From: Crossaster papposus
Taxonomy: Eukaryota > Echinodermata > Asteroidea > Velatida > Solasteridae
DNA: 64,000 nucleotides
Direction: 5' to 3'
NCBI GenBank assembly: GCA_037893245.1
Contig: JBAIAA010000409.1
Location: forward strand, 2,409,001-2,473,000
Part shown: piece after piece, positions 60,431 through 64,000 of the stretch
How positions within the stretch are numbered: position 1 is the first letter of the stretch
Layout of the letters: each line of letters opens with the position of its first letter
Notes under the pieces: generated by a model
Databases searched by the model: none
What the model saw: the letters and a program-made list of their open reading frames with translations, nothing else
What the model was told of the DNA's origin: nothing
Made by a program: the position numbers and the translations under genes

Positions 60431-61064
60431 ATGGCCGGTGTTCACGAGAATATCGCAGAAGACCGGACTTCAGCCGATAATTCTTCGTCAATCAAGGTAT
60501 GTGACATATGGTTTTTCGGTATAAAAAACTTAATGATATACTTTAAAATCAAGTATTTAAAATATTTCATTTGAGATAAACATGAAAATAAAACTTTTAA
60601 TAATTACATTTACATAATAAGTTTTATAATTTAGTACATCAATCAAAGGCTTTAAAAAATAGTCCCCGTATGAAAATGGAAGCGCCCAAGACCTCGTACG
60701 CTCGATTACCAGAGGTGGGTCATTCCATTATGACAAATAGGGTGAGGTAAATGATAAATTAAATACAGTTTAATTAATTAGACTTATTTTGAGTTTTTTC
60801 AACAAGCAACAAATACAGTTTTATTCAAATCGGGGGGAGGGGGTGTTTAGTAAAATGTTTTTATTATTTTATTATTTTTTAATTTTTTTTAAATATTTTT
60901 TTTGATCTTTTGTAAATAAAATTTGCAATTTCTTTTTGAAGTTCAAACATTTTCATTCTTTATGTTGATTGCTTTCAATTCAGATTACAACTCCAGCAGG
61001 GGATCTTGCCACACTGACACGTCATTACCAATGCGGTTCATCGTGTCAAACCGGAAAGAAATGA
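60431..61064 (+). CDS. Weak two-exon candidate gene
   Basis: Exon 60431-60496 (MAGVHENIAEDRTSADNSSS, IK) ends at AAG/GTATGT. An acceptor TCAATTCAG at 60983 could join in phase to 60984-61064 (ITTPAGDLATLTRHYQCGSS to the stop TGA). The result has only 48 residues and no known family. The start context (CAAAATGGCC) and CpG-rich upstream DNA are the main support. It would lie inside RUVBL1 intron 1. Confidence 0.25.
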
Positions 61065-61424
61065 TGTCCCAAGTCTACAATACCTATTTCCCACTGTCGT
61101 CGATCAGAACCAGCTTCAAATAGGCTAGCAAATCCACAGCAAAAAAATGCAGCCGAGTATGAATGCTTGTTCGACAAGGAGGAAGTGCCAACTTTCCAAA
61201 CAATATCAGAAGTTATAACAGATGTTGCAGTTGGAGACATGTTTCTGTACATGTCATAAATCTTATTCTGTGCCATGTTATGAAAAGATCTAAGGCTGCC
61301 CCACTTGATTAAGTCCACAGACTTCCATGTTGATATCTGAAAAACAAAAGAGAATAACACTATTTAATTAAGGTGTTCACAACACAATACTCTCCTAAAT
61401 CATACTCCATTTGAAATTCAAATG

Positions 61425-61560
61425 AAATTTTTGTGGCATTTGGCGGCCATTTTGAGATTTTTGTGGCAATTTTGAGATTTTTGCGGCCATTTTGAAAATT
61501 GTGCCGCCATTTTGAAAATTTGGTGGTCATTTTGAAATTTTGGAGCCCATTTAGGATATA
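61425..61560. repeat. Degenerate minisatellite of about 20 bp
   Basis: About seven units of the type GCGGCCATTTTGAGATTTTT. The minus strand reads F/K/W-rich repeats (FQNGRKNLKIATKISKWPP), a repeat artefact. Confidence 0.75.
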
Positions 61561-63560
61561 ATTTACGGTATCCTGTTTTATTTGTTTGAAACTAAATAGA
61601 TAATACATTTATGTTGAATACTTACACTACTGTATCATATACGCAACAAGCCAATCTCCAAACCGTTGACGTTGGTGTACAAATGCGTTTAAATTATATA
61701 AGATGGCAGCCATTTTGAATATTTAATTAGGCATGTGTTACGAAGTCAAACGTGCACCTAGACATCGACACATTCCACTCCAAATTCCAATCCTTCAAAC
61801 TGTTTTAAAGATAATGTAAGTTGATCAGAAGTGTGTTAATAATAATCTTGCATAGTACGTAATGTGTGCATGGTCACAATATTTTGCCTCATTTTGTCCA
61901 TCAAAACAGGCCAAATAGACGAATAAAAAATTACGATAACTTTAGTTCCGAGAACCCTATGACCATGAGAGACCCCTCATTTTAAACCTCAATACAAGCT
62001 CTTTAGAATGAGACCACAATCAATGTGATCAGAGCAACTTTAAATTTTCATGATTCTGCCTACCAATGTATGTACTTGACATAAGTTCTACAACAAAAGA
62101 TACAGGTTTTATGGCCAAAAAAACTTGAGGCTTCCAAAATCCATTGCTATGGTTTACGAAAAACGCGCGCAGTACGCACTGAATACAAGTCAGTCAGTGT
62201 CGTTTTTGTATTCTTCACGGCCAGGGCTAGTGAAGTGAAGGAACGCACACGCGCCCATGTTGGCGAGGCTGGGGACAACTCGCCTCGATACATCTCGACC
62301 GGTGGGACAACTCGTGAACGTATGCAAGGAACGTCTCGCCATCGGCCTCCTGTATGCGATGTGTTCCTTATCGTGCCACTGGCCTAAACGTCCGTCGATG
62401 TCAGTTTTTATAATAATCGATATATAGGAAATTCAATATCGAGTATACTCGATATATCGATTATTTTCCGTGTGCAAGATGAAGCCTAAAAACAGCGCTC
62501 AATATACTGAAGACCGACAGTTTAATAGGGTTGCATATATACTTCCTACCGGTTTTCGGCTTGATCCTCCGCGCATGTTGTCGGTCCGAACAATATCAAA
62601 TTGCGCCAGCCCGCGTGTTGTTTAACGGCGGTTAACCTGTAAAAACCCTCTCTATCTATGGGTCTCCGCCCTACGGGCGTCGTGAGACCCATAGTTCTAC
62701 GGGTAATGACTGTATACGTCATAGTCGAGTTGTCTCGTGGTGGAGGGTGGGGGGGGGGGGGTGGAAAGAACCGAGTGCGAACGACCGTCTGTACCTCATT
62801 CATTAAACAAATTGTGCATAAGGGAAATGGGGGAAACAAATATCTGTCTTAAAGTCTTGTGTTTTTTTGGTAGCAACAGAGCATTAGGTAAATACAAACT
62901 CGATTGTGGTATTGTGCATGCCTTGTGAGGTTTCAACCAATAAGTGTAAAGCGACCAGATTTTACGGGCATCTAAATTACATGTGACATCGGAAAAGTGT
63001 TTAAAACTGGTTCGATGTTTTTATCATCCGTTTAAAACCGGCCACATGACAGGCTTTTGACGAATAGGAATAGGTAAACTTCTAAAATTTAAGAATGTTT
63101 TATTAATTATACATCTATTCTCGCTGCTGTCTACGAAGGGAATGAGATAACTCCCATGGCCTAAGGCGGCTTACCGAAATTGACTAGCCGTGATTCTGCA
63201 GTCCGTTTGCGTTCTGGCCGATAAGTCTGCAGTTGCTAAGGGAGGCGGGAATCTGCAGACTGGACGGGTGTGTGCGTTCAAGCGCTGCGAGTTTAATGAG
63301 CTCCACCAGCCATGCGCTATTGTCATCTCAACAATGATATAATGAATAAACATGAGTCACTAGAGACCTCATGAATCCGGACGGCCGGTACGCGGAAAGA
63401 CGTGCTATTTAAAAAATAGCACTTGAATTAGAATACGGTCGTTTTCCCAGCTATACTTCTGGATCGCAAAAGAATGTTCCGGCTGCTTTAGGCTAGACCA
63501 ATTTTAGAAAATCAAGTATTAAAAAAAGGTTTAGGATTCCTACCTACATATAGAGTGTTG
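61561..63560. other. Gene-free right part
   Basis: There is no supported exon. Visible structures are AT-rich ATCGATATATCGAT words near 62415-62465 (also at 49195-49262), a hairpin at 62656-62694 (CTATGGGTCT to AGACCCATAG), a G run at 62748-62761, and at 62990-63090 a relative of 32755-32845 (ACCGGCCACRTGAC words). Confidence 0.4.
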
Positions 63561-63567
63561 GACATAC

Positions 63568-63587
63568 CATGGAGGAATTCCTCCATG
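63568..63587. mobile_element. P-like excision footprint, 20 bp perfect palindrome
   Basis: CATGGAGGAATTCCTCCATG lies between perfect 7-bp direct repeats GACATAC (63561-63567 and 63588-63594). It consists only of the two terminal ends of the 55633-58358 element type. Confidence 0.82.
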
Positions 63588-63594
63588 GACATAC

Positions 63595-64000
63595 TAACAT
63601 TTAAAACAATTACTTTTCATAATCTATGCTCTTCTAATTTTGAAAATACGATGTTAAAAAACCAACATCACTTTTCCTAGTTCGGGATCGTTCTAATACC
63701 AGTTCCAGATCGGGTCAAAACTGTTTCGTAAATAACAAAATATAATTGGGCGAAAATAAATTTCAGTTAGAACCAACTTGAATGAAGCAGATTTTTCGAA
63801 ACTGGTATTAAATAATTTATATAAATACAGTTCATTTAAAATATTTACAATAAGTTTAGTTTTCGTTTAACGTTAGATAGAGCATGCCTGCATGGCCGGC
63901 GCGGCAAAACGAAAACTGCCACGTCACATAAATCGCTTACGCACGTGTAGTTGGTATACAATATAAAAGGTATAACAGCCCTGATACTTCACGACGGCAA
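63595..64000. other. Gene-free right edge
   Basis: AT-rich DNA with a GC-richer patch at 63880-63950. No gene or repeat is recognised. Confidence 0.4.

Noticed and set aside
61046-61360. 104-codon minus-strand frame after an acceptor-like TTTTCAG
   Set aside because: It has no known family and conflicts with the opposite-strand candidate exon. Chance cannot be excluded.

Overview
The window is animal nuclear DNA, not bacterial. It holds a spliced host gene, many transposable-element relics and many minisatellites. Several things suggest a marine deuterostome invertebrate, most likely an echinoderm: foldback elements built of short tandem repeats (a type first described in sea urchins), Penelope-like, CR1/L2-like, piggyBac, Harbinger-like and P-like elements side by side, and frequent TACATGTA words. 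That assignment is an inference from style, because no marker gene fixes the species.

Host genes lie in the right half. The main one is CCDC146 on the minus strand. I could place 15 coding exons between 54672 and 29880. All have consensus splice sites and compatible phases, and they join to 2844 coding bases (947 residues), close to the vertebrate length. A first coding exon of RUVBL1 (Pontin) lies head to head with it on the plus strand at 59082-59222; the rest of that gene is not seen here. A weak two-exon candidate lies at 60431-61064.

The left 30 kb is an element graveyard. From left to right it holds: a 22-bp minisatellite (981-1342); a cluster of repeats ending in a CACACCAGAACG motif (1989-4062); duplicated Penelope-associated blocks (4280-7550); a minus-strand Penelope-like element (about 7960-15254) split by a CR1/L2-like LINE that itself carries a SINE, and separately split by a TTAA-flanked MITE; a decayed piggyBac transposase (15511-18130); a second Penelope fragment (19074-20200); a palindromic MITE abutting a foldback element with minisatellite arms (22187-25087); a 15-bp minisatellite; a TIR element carrying a 17/19-bp minisatellite (25798-27039); and a 0.7-kb polypurine block.

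The CCDC146 introns are full of MITEs, SINEs and a further minisatellite, but every recovered coding exon is intact. Between CCDC146 and RUVBL1 sits a 2.7-kb element with perfect 34-bp terminal inverted repeats and perfect 7-bp target duplications. Its ends begin CATGGAGGAATAA, like P-element termini. Three 20-28 bp palindromes made only of those ends, each between 7-bp direct repeats, occur elsewhere (15687, 55252, 63568). They look like P-type excision footprints and are the most interesting signal in the window.
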